DNA from: an uncultured Collinsella sp. | GTDB lineage: Bacteria > Actinomycetota > Coriobacteriia > Coriobacteriales > Coriobacteriaceae | Reading direction: 5' to 3' | Length of the DNA: 26,812 nt | Assembly: GCA_900544725.1 (NCBI GenBank) | Contig: UQWK01000027.1 | Location: 1 to 26,812, forward strand | In this document: piece after piece, positions 6,530 to 14,016 of the stretch | How the letters are laid out: each line of letters starts with the position of its first letter | Numbering within the stretch: the first letter of the stretch is position 1 | The notes under the pieces: model-generated | Database searches by the model: none | What the model saw: only the letters and a program-made list of their open reading frames with translations | What the model was told of the DNA's origin: nothing | Position numbers and translations under genes: made by a program

Positions 6530-9346
6530 TTATGCCTCACCTCCTTTGGAGTGCTTGCCAAGCGCGGTGGTATCTCCATCATTTGTGGCTGTGCTGTCGC
6601 TGCCCTGAGATTTATGGTGCGAGCCTATATGCGGCAAGCGGCCCGCGGACTGATCGCCGCCCTTGGCACCACGCTCGCTGGCGTTGAGGCCAAACATGTG
6701 GCGGGCGGCAGGAATGGCGGCCGTGTGCTCGCGCATCTCGCGACGCAGGTCCTCATCCGAAAGCGCCGAGATGCGCATCTGGGTATTGAGGCTCGCGCGG
6801 ATATATTCGATATTGATAAGCCAGCCGCAGATGGCAATAACCGAGATGATCCAAATGACAAGCAGGATGATCTTGCCGTTATTGTCGACATCGAGAACCG
6901 TCGACAGGACAAAGAGCAGGACCTGAACGCCCACCACGGCGGCAAAACCGCCCTTGATGTAGTACGGGTAGCGATGTTCAAAGGCGACCGCATGATCGAG
7001 CAGTTCGCGACGGTACGAATCGGAATCGAGCATGACACGCATGGCCGTGCGCAGCGAGTAGCGCTGGCGCGGCAGGTCGTTGGACTCGCAAATCATCATA
7101 CCAGTCGTGGAAAGCTGTTTATCAAAGAGCAGATTGAGGTTGAGCAGCAGCGGACGCAGCTGCAGGCCGATAAAGAGCGCCACGATCAAGAACACGCCCA
7201 GAATGCACAGGTTAAACAGGTAGTTGAACGAATACATGCCGCCGACCGTCTCGCGCAGCAGATTGATGCCGTAGGTAAAGGGTAGCAGCGGGTGCAGCCA
7301 CTGGAAGAAGCCGGGCATCATCTCGATGGGGTACATGCCCGACGAACCCGGGATCTGCACGATGACGAGAATGACGCCGATAGCCTTGCCGATATGCTTA
7401 AACGTGGTGGACAGCGCATAGATGATATTGACGTAGGTGAACGAGATGGCGATGCCGCCCAGCACGAACAGCAGCGGGCTGACGCACTGCACGCCAATCA
7501 CCAGATCGCCTACCGTAACGATGATGGCCTGCAACGCGCCCAGGATCACCAGTAGCAACCAGCGGCCAAAGTAGCCCTGACGCGCGGTAAAGCTGCCGAT
7601 GCCTTCGCGGTCGACCTCAAGCTTGTAGATGGCGATGAGCACGTAGCCGCCCACCCACAGCGCCAGATTGGTATAGAACGGGGCAATGCCCGAACCAAAG
7701 CTCTTGACCGGGTAAATTGACTTTGAGGCCAGCTCGACCGGAGATGCCATGAAGTCTGCAACGTCATCGACGTCGACGCCCATCAGGTCGGCCAGCTCGC
7801 CCATGGACTCGGAGGTCTGTAGCGCCGCGATGTCGTTGGCGGCGGTTGCGAGCTTGTCCTGGACCTTGGCAAGCGAGGCATCGGTCTGGGACAGCGTGGT
7901 CTTGGCCTGACCGAGCGTAGCGTTGAGTTGCGAAAGTGTACCGCGCGCACTTGCAATAGTAGGCGTGAGGCCAGACACGATTCCCGTCAGATCACCCGAG
8001 ACGGCGGCAAATGAATCAAGCGCGCTCGAGGCCTTCGGCAGCGCGTTTTGACCCAGGTCCGTCTGGGCCTGGCCAAGGTTGGTCGCACCGGTCTGAATTG
8101 CGTTATTGATAGCGTCGCTGGCACCCGAGACAGCCGCGGCGTCATTCGCCATGGCGCTCGACTGCGCAGACAGGCCGTCCTTGATGCTCTGAAGCTTTTC
8201 ATTCTGCTCGCGGAGCATATCGATGGTCGATACAATGCGCGCGTCAATTTCCTTGGAACCTGTCGACGTGTCATTGACGAGAATTTCCAAGTGGCCGATA
8301 ACGGCCTTATTGTGGTCGATCGTCGCTTGGAGAGACTCAAGCGAGTTGTCGATACGGGTGGTCGTAGATGTGACCGCGCCCGTCAGCTTGCCAATCGCAG
8401 CGTTCGCGGAGGCTGACGTCTTGGTGAGCGCAAGGCTGCCTTCCGAGAGCGCCTTGGAGAGCGAGGCGACAGAGTTACCCGCCGTGGCGCGAGCCTCGCC
8501 CAGCAGGTCGTTGCCCTGGGAGATCGCCTGCGTCAGCGACGGCGCCTGACCCTGCAGACCGGCAAGTGCTGCATCTGCCGAGGCAATGGAACCACTCGTC
8601 TTATCGATGGCGGCATTCATGTCGCCAATCGAATCGCGCACTTCGCCCAACGTATCGGATGCCTCTGATACCGAACCGGCCAACGAATCCTGAGTCTGGG
8701 TTGCCTTGTCCTTTAAATCGACTCCGGCATCCTTGGCAATACTGGCAACGGTCTCGCCCACCGTGGAGACGAACTCCGAGTTGATCTGCTGCTCGATGGT
8801 GTTTGCACCGGTGTCGGTAACCTTGGGAGCAATTGCGCTCTTTTTCTCATTGACGTAGTACGTAAGCTTGGGCTGATGGTAGTTGCCGTCGAGCATCGAG
8901 ACCAGGTTATCCGAGAAGTTCTTGGGGATTACGATGGCCGCATAGTACTCACCGCTCTCGACGCCCTCCTTGGCGTCGGCCGCCGAATCAACGAAGGTCC
9001 AGCCCAGCTGATCGTTCTCCTTGAGCTGATCGACGACCTGGTCGCCCGCGTTGAGCTCGCCCACCAGGTCGTTCTGGGTGCCCCGATCGTTGTTGGCGAT
9101 GGCAATCTTGATGCCCTGGGTGTTTCCGTACGGATCCCAGTTTGCCACGATGTTGTACCAGGCATACAGCGAGGGAATAACACACACGCCGAGGGTAACC
9201 ACCAAGGCGACGGGGTTCACAAGCAGCCGCCTAATGTCGCGCTTGAATATCGCAAAGGAGACCTTTGCATCGGATAGTTTGCTGCCGAGGCTCACGCTTG
9301 GACCATCCATCCTGTCGTTGAATCGAATCGTACTATCGACAACCAT
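6530..9346 (-). CDS. YhgE/Pip family membrane protein with C-terminal extension
   Basis: About 938 residues, the larger partner of the next gene. It has the same order: N-terminal helix with SLYAWYNI..WDPYGNT..IKIAIANND, a long helical ectodomain (about 190-560) and the ABC-2-like membrane domain with SSGMYPIEM and PLLPFTYGINLLR. Unlike its neighbour it continues for some 200 residues with two further helices (VQVLLFVLSTVL and ILLVIWIISVIAICGWLI) and a hydrophilic Ser/Gly/His-rich tail. Start choice is uncertain: ATG 9346 is used here; TTG 9379 and ATG 9310 are alternatives and none has a strong ribosome site. A pair of different YhgE/Pip subunits in one operon suggests a heteromeric membrane complex (inference). 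Confidence 0.83.
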   Translation of the reverse strand: MVVDSTIRFNDRMDGPSVSLGSKLSDAKVSFAIFKRDIRRLLVNPVALVVTLGVCVIPSLYAWYNIVANWDPYGNTQGIKIAIANNDRGTQNDLVGELNAGDQVVDQLKENDQLGWTFVDSAADAKEGVESGEYYAAIVIPKNFSDNLVSMLDGNYHQPKLTYYVNEKKSAIAPKVTDTGANTIEQQINSEFVSTVGETVASIAKDAGVDLKDKATQTQDSLAGSVSEASDTLGEVRDSIGDMNAAIDKTSGSIASADAALAGLQGQAPSLTQAISQGNDLLGEARATAGNSVASLSKALSEGSLALTKTSASANAAIGKLTGAVTSTTTRIDNSLESLQATIDHNKAVIGHLEILVNDTSTGSKEIDARIVSTIDMLREQNEKLQSIKDGLSAQSSAMANDAAAVSGASDAINNAIQTGATNLGQAQTDLGQNALPKASSALDSFAAVSGDLTGIVSGLTPTIASARGTLSQLNATLGQAKTTLSQTDASLAKVQDKLATAANDIAALQTSESMGELADLMGVDVDDVADFMASPVELASKSIYPVKSFGSGIAPFYTNLALWVGGYVLIAIYKLEVDREGIGSFTARQGYFGRWLLLVILGALQAIIVTVGDLVIGVQCVSPLLFVLGGIAISFTYVNIIYALSTTFKHIGKAIGVILVIVQIPGSSGMYPIEMMPGFFQWLHPLLPFTYGINLLRETVGGMYSFNYLFNLCILGVFLIVALFIGLQLRPLLLNLNLLFDKQLSTTGMMICESNDLPRQRYSLRTAMRVMLDSDSYRRELLDHAVAFEHRYPYYIKGGFAAVVGVQVLLFVLSTVLDVDNNGKIILLVIWIISVIAICGWLINIEYIRASLNTQMRISALSDEDLRREMREHTAAIPAARHMFGLNASERGAKGGDQSAGRLPHIGSHHKSQGSDSTATNDGDTTALGKHSKGGEA

Positions 9347-9402
9347 TGTACGTAGGCGCTTTAGCGTCTCAGAGCACAATGGTATTGAGTTTTGCGGGTA
9401 GC

Positions 9403-9438
9403 AATATACTACGAAGACGAATTAACGTACAGTTGTAC
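9403..9438 (-). promoter_or_regulatory. Promoter with TACANNTGTA operator for the Pip operon
   Basis: On the minus strand TATATT (9403-9408) fits a -10 box, 17 bp from a weak -35 (9426-9431). Over the -35 lies the dyad GTACAGTTGTAC (9427-9438) whose core TACAGTTGTA fits TACANNTGTA, the operator recognised by the CopY/BlaI/MecI repressor family. A repressor bound there would block the polymerase. Bases 9439-9525 beyond it show nothing I recognise apart from GAACGTCCC at 9508-9516. Confidence 0.5.
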
Positions 9439-9525
9439 AGTATCTTTAATTTCAGCAGGTCACAAAACCACAACCCGCACAAATTAGCAATTCAAATAGT
9501 TATTCAAGAACGTCCCCAATGACTA

Positions 9526-9560
9526 CAACAACGGAAGCGCCGATGTTTTGGCAACGACAG
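9526..9560 (+). repeat. 5' part of structured repeat copy C2, cut off by the IS
   Basis: The sequence reads CAACGG, then GATG (9542-9545), exactly 12 bases, then CAG (9558-9560). In copies C1 and C3 the same GATG is also followed by 12 bases and then CAGCGA. Here CGA is found only after the IS, at 11091. So this piece and 11091-11231 were one continuous repeat before insertion. Confidence 0.65.
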
Positions 9561-9564
9561 ACAC

Positions 9565-9578
9565 TATGACCCAATCCG
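9565..9578 (+). repeat. Left subterminal inverted repeat of the IS
   Basis: TATGACCCAATCCG, the exact reverse complement of 11073-11086. Such short subterminal repeats are typical of the IS1111 branch and absent from the classical IS110 branch. Confidence 0.85.
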
Positions 9579-9688
9579 AGGGCACGGAAACGATAGGAGC
9601 CCCCGCTCGTGACCGCGGGTCGGGGCTGCGACAATGATGTTGAAGTGCCATAGGCGCAGCCGCGCCGCAACGAGGTTGGGAGGCTCCC

Positions 9689-10810
9689 ATGCCAAAGTAT
9701 TCTACCGCGTTCGGGATGGACGTCCACCTGAGGTCGACCACCGTCTGCGCCCTCGACGCGGACACCGGCGAGGCCGTGACGAGGAGGTTCCCCGGCAACC
9801 CCTGGGGCGAGATCGCCGGGTGGATGGATGGGTTCCCCGGGCCGTCGCTCGCGGCCTACGAGAGCGGCTACCTCGGCTTCGCCCCGCAAAGGGAGCTCGC
9901 CGGGCTCGGCGTCGAGTGCGCCGTCGCCGCGGTCTCGAAGATCCCCAGGTCGGCCGCCGACTCGGCCTCCAAGAACGACAGGAACGACGCCGCCAGGATG
10001 GCCAAGGCGATACTCGCCCACGACATCTCCCCCGTATGGGTCCCCTCCCCCGAGGTCGAGGGCATCAGGGACCTCGCCGGCGCCCACGACGGGGCGACCG
10101 CGCGCCTGGCGACCGCCAAGCAGCGGCTGCTCGCCTTCCTCGCAAGGCGAGGGTTCGTCTACGGCGGCACCACGCCCGCCGGCAACCCGAGGAAGTACTG
10201 GACCTACGACTTCCTGAGGTGGCTCGACAAGGTCAGGCCTGAGGACGATGGCGGGGTTCGGGCGCTCGCCGCCCTGAGGAACGAGGTCGAGGCCGCGGCG
10301 GAGGCCCGGGCGGACCTGCTCTCCGAGTACGGGGCAGCCGTGGATGCCAGCCCGATCGCCGCGGAGGCGGCCGCCCTCCAGTCGATCAAGGGCTGCGCCT
10401 TCGCGCTGGCCGCGGCCTTCTCGGCCGAGGTCGGCGACTTCACGAGGTTCCGTTCCGGAAGGCAGGTCACGGCCTATTTCGGCCTCGCGCCGAGTCAGAG
10501 GTCGAGTGGCGACTCCGTGCGGCTCGGAGGCATCAGCGGTGCGGGCAACGCGCTCGTGAGGAAGCTGGCCGTTGAGGGTTCATGGTGCTACGCCGCGGCA
10601 CGGCACCAGCCGAAGCTCATGCCGAGGGATACGGGCGTGCCCCTCGAGATAAGGATGCACGGGAGGAAGGGGTCCGAGCGGCTCCTGCGGCGGCGCGAGG
10701 AGATGCTCGCCCGCGGCATGCCCGCGGCGAAGGCGAACGCCGCCACCGCGGCCGAGCTCGTGAGGTGGCTCTGGGCCCTCGGCATGATGTGCCGGGAGGG
10801 CGCGGAATAG
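9689..10810 (+). CDS. IS110/IS1111 family DEDD transposase
   Basis: A 373-residue recombinase of the IS110 family. The N-terminal RuvC-like DEDD domain shows GMDVH (D11), YESG (E58) and KNDRNDAARMA (D97, D100). The C-terminal Transposase_20 domain shows the ALxxIKG-like entry (SIKGCAFALAAAF), GRQVTAYFGLAPSQRSSG and GISGAGNALVRKL, the region carrying the catalytic serine in characterised relatives. These enzymes act with an element-encoded guide RNA on double-stranded DNA through a circular intermediate. GGGAGG lies about five bases before the ATG. The reading frame is complete with no frameshift; its higher GC at third positions differs from neighbouring genes, as expected for an incoming element. 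Confidence 0.93.
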   Translation: MPKYSTAFGMDVHLRSTTVCALDADTGEAVTRRFPGNPWGEIAGWMDGFPGPSLAAYESGYLGFAPQRELAGLGVECAVAAVSKIPRSAADSASKNDRNDAARMAKAILAHDISPVWVPSPEVEGIRDLAGAHDGATARLATAKQRLLAFLARRGFVYGGTTPAGNPRKYWTYDFLRWLDKVRPEDDGGVRALAALRNEVEAAAEARADLLSEYGAAVDASPIAAEAAALQSIKGCAFALAAAFSAEVGDFTRFRSGRQVTAYFGLAPSQRSSGDSVRLGGISGAGNALVRKLAVEGSWCYAAARHQPKLMPRDTGVPLEIRMHGRKGSERLLRRREEMLARGMPAAKANAATAAELVRWLWALGMMCREGAE

Positions 10811-10838
10811 ACATAGCCCCCGTCCCGGCGAGCCGGGC

Positions 10839-10977
10839 GGCCTTCGGGGATACCCCCTATTTCGCTGTGCGCGCGGAGCCCTCCGCATGCGCCTCGACAG
10901 ACTTGGGGAACCCCGCCGAAGGAATGGAGTGCGGGCCGACAGAACGGTATCCGCGGATATGAGACTGAGCCGAAGGC
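10839..10977 (+). ncRNA. Candidate bridge RNA (seekRNA) of the IS
   Basis: The non-coding right end folds in steps. Stem A CCTTCGG (10841-10847) pairs with CCGAAGG (10916-10922). Stem B CCCC (10853-10856) pairs with GGGG (10905-10908). An internal loop follows, then stem C (10867-10871 with 10888-10892) and an apical hairpin. The loop's 5' strand ends TTTCGCT (10860-10866), the complement of AGCGAAA on the right of the insertion site. Its 3' strand holds CGACAG (10895-10900), equal to the left flank. A second hairpin (10931-10938 with 10945-10954) is followed, again after two bases, by ATATGAG (10957-10963), equal to the IS right end plus core. CCGAAGG recurs at 10970-10976 as an alternative closing strand. 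The RNA ends are not known. Confidence 0.6.
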
Positions 10978-11021
10978 GTCGATGACATGCCGGGGGCGGA
11001 CCGGGACGGGTTCACGGCAGG

Positions 11022-11053
11022 CCCCGCCGACCGATTGCAAGCGGTCGGCGGGG
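11022..11053. repeat. 12-bp perfect hairpin near the IS right end
   Basis: 11022-11033 and 11042-11053 are perfectly complementary and enclose an 8-nt loop. It lies between the guide-RNA candidate and the right inverted repeat. No U-tract follows, so it is not a clear terminator; it may close or protect the 3' end of the element's RNA. Confidence 0.7.
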
Positions 11054-11072
11054 CAATTGTGGCTCTTGACAG

Positions 11073-11086
11073 CGGATTGGGTCATA
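11073..11086 (-). repeat. Right subterminal inverted repeat of the IS
   Basis: CGGATTGGGTCATA, the exact reverse complement of 9565-9578. The element is taken to end two bases further at 11088, followed by the AG core and the interrupted repeat. Confidence 0.85.
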
Positions 11087-11090
11087 TGAG

Positions 11091-11231
11091 CGAAAACCCG
11101 CCAGAGCGAGCAAGGTGCCTTGAAACGAAGCGGCATTGACCTTCTGGTCATGCCGCTGAAGCTGAAAGGCAGATTGCCGCTCTGGCGGGTTTGCAGCGTC
11201 GATCGGTCCGCCGTTCGTTAGAACGGCGGAA
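11091..11231 (+). repeat. Structured repeat copy C2, main body (RNA-like fold)
   Basis: P1 is a perfect 15-bp stem (11094-11108 with 11178-11192), extended by GCAA/TTGC (11110-11113 with 11174-11177). P2 is TGCCTT/AAGGCA (11116-11121 with 11166-11171). P3 is 8 bp (11129-11136 with 11150-11157), then one bulged U, then the cap GACC-UUCU-GGUC (11138-11149). A linker follows, then a 10-bp hairpin (11207-11230). The linker and the bases after the hairpin match copy C1. It is convergent with htpG, whose stop codon lies 21 bp beyond. There is no U-tract. Confidence 0.8.
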
Positions 11232-11251
11232 CCAAAGGCGTAACTACCTAA

Positions 11252-13276
11252 CTACATCAAGTTGCAGACAGCTGCCGCGAAGGCTACGGGGTCCTCGGGA
11301 AGGATGCCCTCGACGAGCAGGGCTTGGTCGTAGAGCAGGCCGGAGTACTGCTTAATCTTGTCGGCGTCGCCCGCCTTCTGGGCAGCGACGAGCTTGGCGA
11401 AGACCGGGTGCTTAGCGTTGAGCTCGAGCACGCGCTGGCTCTTGGGCATACCGTCGGGCGCACCCTCGGGACCCTTCTGAAGCACCTTCTCCATCTCGAG
11501 CGAAAGCGGACCCTCGGTGGTGATGCAGGCGGGAGCGTCAGTCAGGCGCGCGGAGACGGCAACCTTCTCGACCTTGTCGCCGAGCGCCTCCTTCATGGCG
11601 TTAAAGAGGTCCTCGTTCTCCTTGGTGGCGTCCTCGGCCTCCTTCTTCTCGTCATCGGTCGCCAAGTCAAGATCACCGGTCGCGACGTTCTTAAGCTCCA
11701 GGTGACGATCCTCGACCTCAGGCTCGGCACCATCGGCAACTGCCTTCTCGGCAGCCTCGCGAGCAGCGTCATCCTCGTAGACCTTGGGCATATCGGCAGC
11801 CACGTACTCACGCATGGCCTGGAAGGTGAACTCATCCACGTCCTGCGTCAGCAGCAGTACATCGTAGCCGCGGTCGAGCACGCCCTTCACGACGGGCATC
11901 TTGGCCAAACGCTCGCGCGAATCGCCGGCGGCATAGTAGATTGCCTTCTGGCCCTCGGGCATGCCCTTGGCATACTCGGCAAGGGTAATCATCTTCTGCT
12001 CCTTGGCAGACCAGAACAGCAGCAAGTCGGCGAGCTCGTCGGCCTTCATGCCGTAGCTCGAGTAGATGCCGTACTTAAGACCGCGACCAAAGTTCTCAAA
12101 GAACTTCTCGTATGCCTCGCGGTCGTTGTCGCGCATGTCCTCGAGATCGGCGGTGATCTTCTTCTCGACACGCTTGGCAATGGCCTTGAGCTGACGGTTC
12201 TGCTGCAGCGTCTCGCGCGAGATATTGAGCGTCACGTCGGCAGAATCCACGACACCGCGCACAAAGTTGTAGTAGTCGGGCAGCAGGTCGTCGCACTTCT
12301 CCATAATCAGCACGTTGGAGCTGTAGAGTGCCAGGCCCTTCTCGTAGTCCTTGCTGTACAGATCGAACGGGGCGCGACCCGGCACAAACAGCAGTGCGTC
12401 ATACTCAAGCGTACCCTCAGCATGGAAGCTGATAGTGCGCGCGGGATCGTCAAAGTCGTGGAACGTGGACTTGTAGAACTCGTCGTAATCCTTCTGCTCA
12501 ACGTCAGAGCTGCGCTTTTTCCAGATCGGCGTCATGGAGTTGATGGTCTCGAGCTCCTGATAGTCCTCGTACTCGGGCTTGTAGTCGTCGCCGGCGTCCT
12601 CAGGCTTGGGCTTCTGGCGGCTCTTGGTCACCATCATCTGAATCGGGTAGCGCACATAGTTGCTGTACTGCTGAATCAGGCTCTTGAGGCCCCACTCGGT
12701 CAGGAAGCGATCGTAGGTCTCGGCCTCGCCGTCGGCGTCGAGCTTCTCGTTCTCGCGCAGCGTCAGGATGACATCGGTACCGTGCTCAGCACGCTCGCCA
12801 TCCTCGATGGTGTAGCCCTCAAGACCGTCGGACTCCCAAACGTGGGCGGTATCCTCGCCATAAGCGCGGCTGACGACCTTCACGTGGCTGGCAACCATAA
12901 AGGCGGAGTAGAAACCCACGCCAAACTGACCGATGATGTCGACATCGGAACCCTGTTGCTCGGCGTTCTCGGTCTTAAACTCCTCGGAGCCGGAATGGGC
13001 GATGGTGCCCAGGTTGCGCTCGAGCTCCTCGGCGGTCATGCCGATACCGTTATCCGAAATAGTGATGATACGGGCATCCTTATCAAAGGAGACACGGATG
13101 GCCAGGTCGCCCTGATCGAGTTTGACACTCGGATCCTGAAGGCTCTTAAAGTTGAGCTTGTCGACGGCATCGCTCGCGTTGGAGATAAGCTCGCGCAGGA
13201 AGATTTCCTTATTGGTGTAAATGGAGTTGATCATGAGGTCGAGCAGTTTTTTGCTCTCGGTCTTAAATTGACGCAT
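11252..13276 (-). CDS. htpG: Hsp90-family molecular chaperone HtpG
   Basis: A 674-residue Hsp90 homologue. The N-terminal GHKL ATPase shows LRELISNASDA (E29, N33, D36), SDNGIGM (D75) and GQFGVGFYSAF, the ATP-binding and lid motifs. The middle domain carries the expected conserved arginine region (NISRETLQQNR), and a C-terminal dimerisation domain follows. It is some 50 residues longer than E. coli HtpG, mainly through an acidic, lysine-rich insert around residues 510-560. It refolds or holds client proteins in the cytoplasm in an ATP-driven cycle. AAGGA lies six to seven bases before the ATG. No CIRCE or HAIR (HspR) site is evident upstream; instead an intrinsic terminator sits in the leader. 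Confidence 0.96.
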   Translation of the reverse strand: MRQFKTESKKLLDLMINSIYTNKEIFLRELISNASDAVDKLNFKSLQDPSVKLDQGDLAIRVSFDKDARIITISDNGIGMTAEELERNLGTIAHSGSEEFKTENAEQQGSDVDIIGQFGVGFYSAFMVASHVKVVSRAYGEDTAHVWESDGLEGYTIEDGERAEHGTDVILTLRENEKLDADGEAETYDRFLTEWGLKSLIQQYSNYVRYPIQMMVTKSRQKPKPEDAGDDYKPEYEDYQELETINSMTPIWKKRSSDVEQKDYDEFYKSTFHDFDDPARTISFHAEGTLEYDALLFVPGRAPFDLYSKDYEKGLALYSSNVLIMEKCDDLLPDYYNFVRGVVDSADVTLNISRETLQQNRQLKAIAKRVEKKITADLEDMRDNDREAYEKFFENFGRGLKYGIYSSYGMKADELADLLLFWSAKEQKMITLAEYAKGMPEGQKAIYYAAGDSRERLAKMPVVKGVLDRGYDVLLLTQDVDEFTFQAMREYVAADMPKVYEDDAAREAAEKAVADGAEPEVEDRHLELKNVATGDLDLATDDEKKEAEDATKENEDLFNAMKEALGDKVEKVAVSARLTDAPACITTEGPLSLEMEKVLQKGPEGAPDGMPKSQRVLELNAKHPVFAKLVAAQKAGDADKIKQYSGLLYDQALLVEGILPEDPVAFAAAVCNLM

Positions 13277-13306
13277 GTGCAGTCCTTTCGCGCTACCCCT
13301 GCCCGC

Positions 13307-13330
13307 AAAAACGGCCCGGTTGCCCGAGCC
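13307..13330 (-). terminator. Intrinsic terminator or attenuator in the htpG leader
   Basis: On the minus strand GGCTCGG-GCAA-CCGGGCC (7-bp stem, one G-U) is followed by GTTTTTG. It ends about 30 nt before the htpG start, too close to leave room for a separate htpG promoter after it. An AT-rich stretch with TATAAA-like sequence lies upstream at about 13360-13400. It may end the cps/acetyltransferase transcript, or attenuate htpG. Confidence 0.7.
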
Positions 13331-13433
13331 GCATCGCAGACCTGCTATGTTCAGACTTAGATTTTATAACCTATTAGCGCGCATATATACATACGGAATC
13401 GAAAAACTGTATGTTGGAACACCCATGCGTCGA

Positions 13434-13478
13434 TTGCCAAGGAGTGTCCCCAGCTGCCGGCAGAAAAGGAACGTCCCT
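13434..13478. repeat. REP-like palindrome
   Basis: A perfect 10-bp palindrome CTGCCGGCAG (13454-13463) is flanked by GGAGTGTCCCC on the left and GGAACGTCCC on the right. GAACGTCCC also occurs at 9508-9516. It immediately follows (overlaps by two bases) the stop of the acetyltransferase. The layout recalls repetitive extragenic palindromes; I see only one full copy in this window. Confidence 0.45.
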
Positions 13479-13977
13479 ATCTGTCGCCCAGCAGTTTGGC
13501 CATCCAGGCATGAGGCTGGCCTTCGTCTTCGTAGTCCACCGGGGCAATCTGCGTGTAGCCGGCCTTGGCATAGAGCGGCAGCACGTACTCCTGTGCATGC
13601 AACTTTATGAGCTTGGCGCCGGCATCGCGCGCAGCAGCTTCGCTGGCTTCGACAATCTTGCTTGCCAGACCGCGACGGCGCATGGCGGACAGCACGGCGA
13701 CGCGACCCATAATATAGGTCTCCCCCGCTGCGACGCCTTTGTCCATATCGCACGCCGGCGAAACCGGAGCCTCTGCATCTGCCGCGCGCTCCAGTTCCTC
13801 GGGAAACACGCGCGAGCAGCCGGTGAGCTCGCCGTCCACGTACAGCGTCACATGGATGCAAGTCTGCGCCTCATCGATAGCGTCGAATTCGCTCTCGTAG
13901 CCTTGCTCGTCCATAAAGACGGCGCGGCGCACCAGCGCCGCGTCATCAAAGAAACCCGTCTTAAGTTGGATATCCAT
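13477..13977 (-). CDS. GNAT family N-acetyltransferase (YjcF/ElaA-like)
   Basis: A 166-residue acetyl-CoA-dependent acyltransferase. The acetyl-CoA loop is seen as GRVAVLSAMRRRGLASKIV, followed by LIKLHAQEYVLPLYAKAGY and the C-terminal DEGQPHAWM. That last motif and the N-terminal VFMDEQGYESEFDAIDE match the YjcF/ElaA branch, whose substrates are mostly unknown. The ATG has AGGGG five bases upstream. It starts 39 bp after cpsB and reads the same way, so it is probably the last gene of the cps operon; whether it serves polysaccharide or protein acetylation is not shown. Confidence 0.85.
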   Translation of the reverse strand: MDIQLKTGFFDDAALVRRAVFMDEQGYESEFDAIDEAQTCIHVTLYVDGELTGCSRVFPEELERAADAEAPVSPACDMDKGVAAGETYIMGRVAVLSAMRRRGLASKIVEASEAAARDAGAKLIKLHAQEYVLPLYAKAGYTQIAPVDYEDEGQPHAWMAKLLGDR

Positions 13978-14016
13978 AGCAGCCCCTTCATTCGATGCGA
14001 ACGTTGGGGAAAAATT

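Larger units (their letters stand above)
9561..11088 (+). mobile_element. IS110 family, IS1111-like insertion sequence, 1528 bp
   Basis: One DEDD transposase with non-coding ends of 128 bp (left) and 278 bp (right). A 14-bp inverted repeat TATGACCCAATCCG sits four bases in from the left end and two from the right end (9565-9578, 11073-11086), which is the subterminal arrangement of the IS1111 group. Both sides are flanked by AG (9559-9560, 11089-11090). Removing the element with one AG rebuilds a repeat that aligns without gaps to two other copies in the window, which fixes the boundaries. It appears intact. The boundaries assume the shared AG is the recombination core, as known for IS110-type elements (CT on the other strand). 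Confidence 0.8.

Noticed and set aside
4340..9346. Type VII secretion locus, because YhgE/Pip resembles EsaA
   Set aside because: No EssC-type ATPase, WXG100 or other secretion gene is found nearby.
11022..11053. The 12-bp hairpin in the IS as an intrinsic terminator
   Set aside because: The following bases are CAATTGTGG, without a U-tract in either direction.
11066..11071. TTGACA at the IS right end as the -35 of a circle-junction promoter
   Set aside because: In a circle the nearest -10-like TATGAC of the left end would be 23 bp away, too far. No consensus box occurs at 16-18 bp.
11324..13360. A 678-codon open frame antisense to htpG
   Set aside because: It is a shadow of the GC-rich htpG codon pattern, has no similarity I recognise and no ribosome site. 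The same holds for long antisense frames over the amidohydrolase, Pip, kinase and carboxypeptidase genes.
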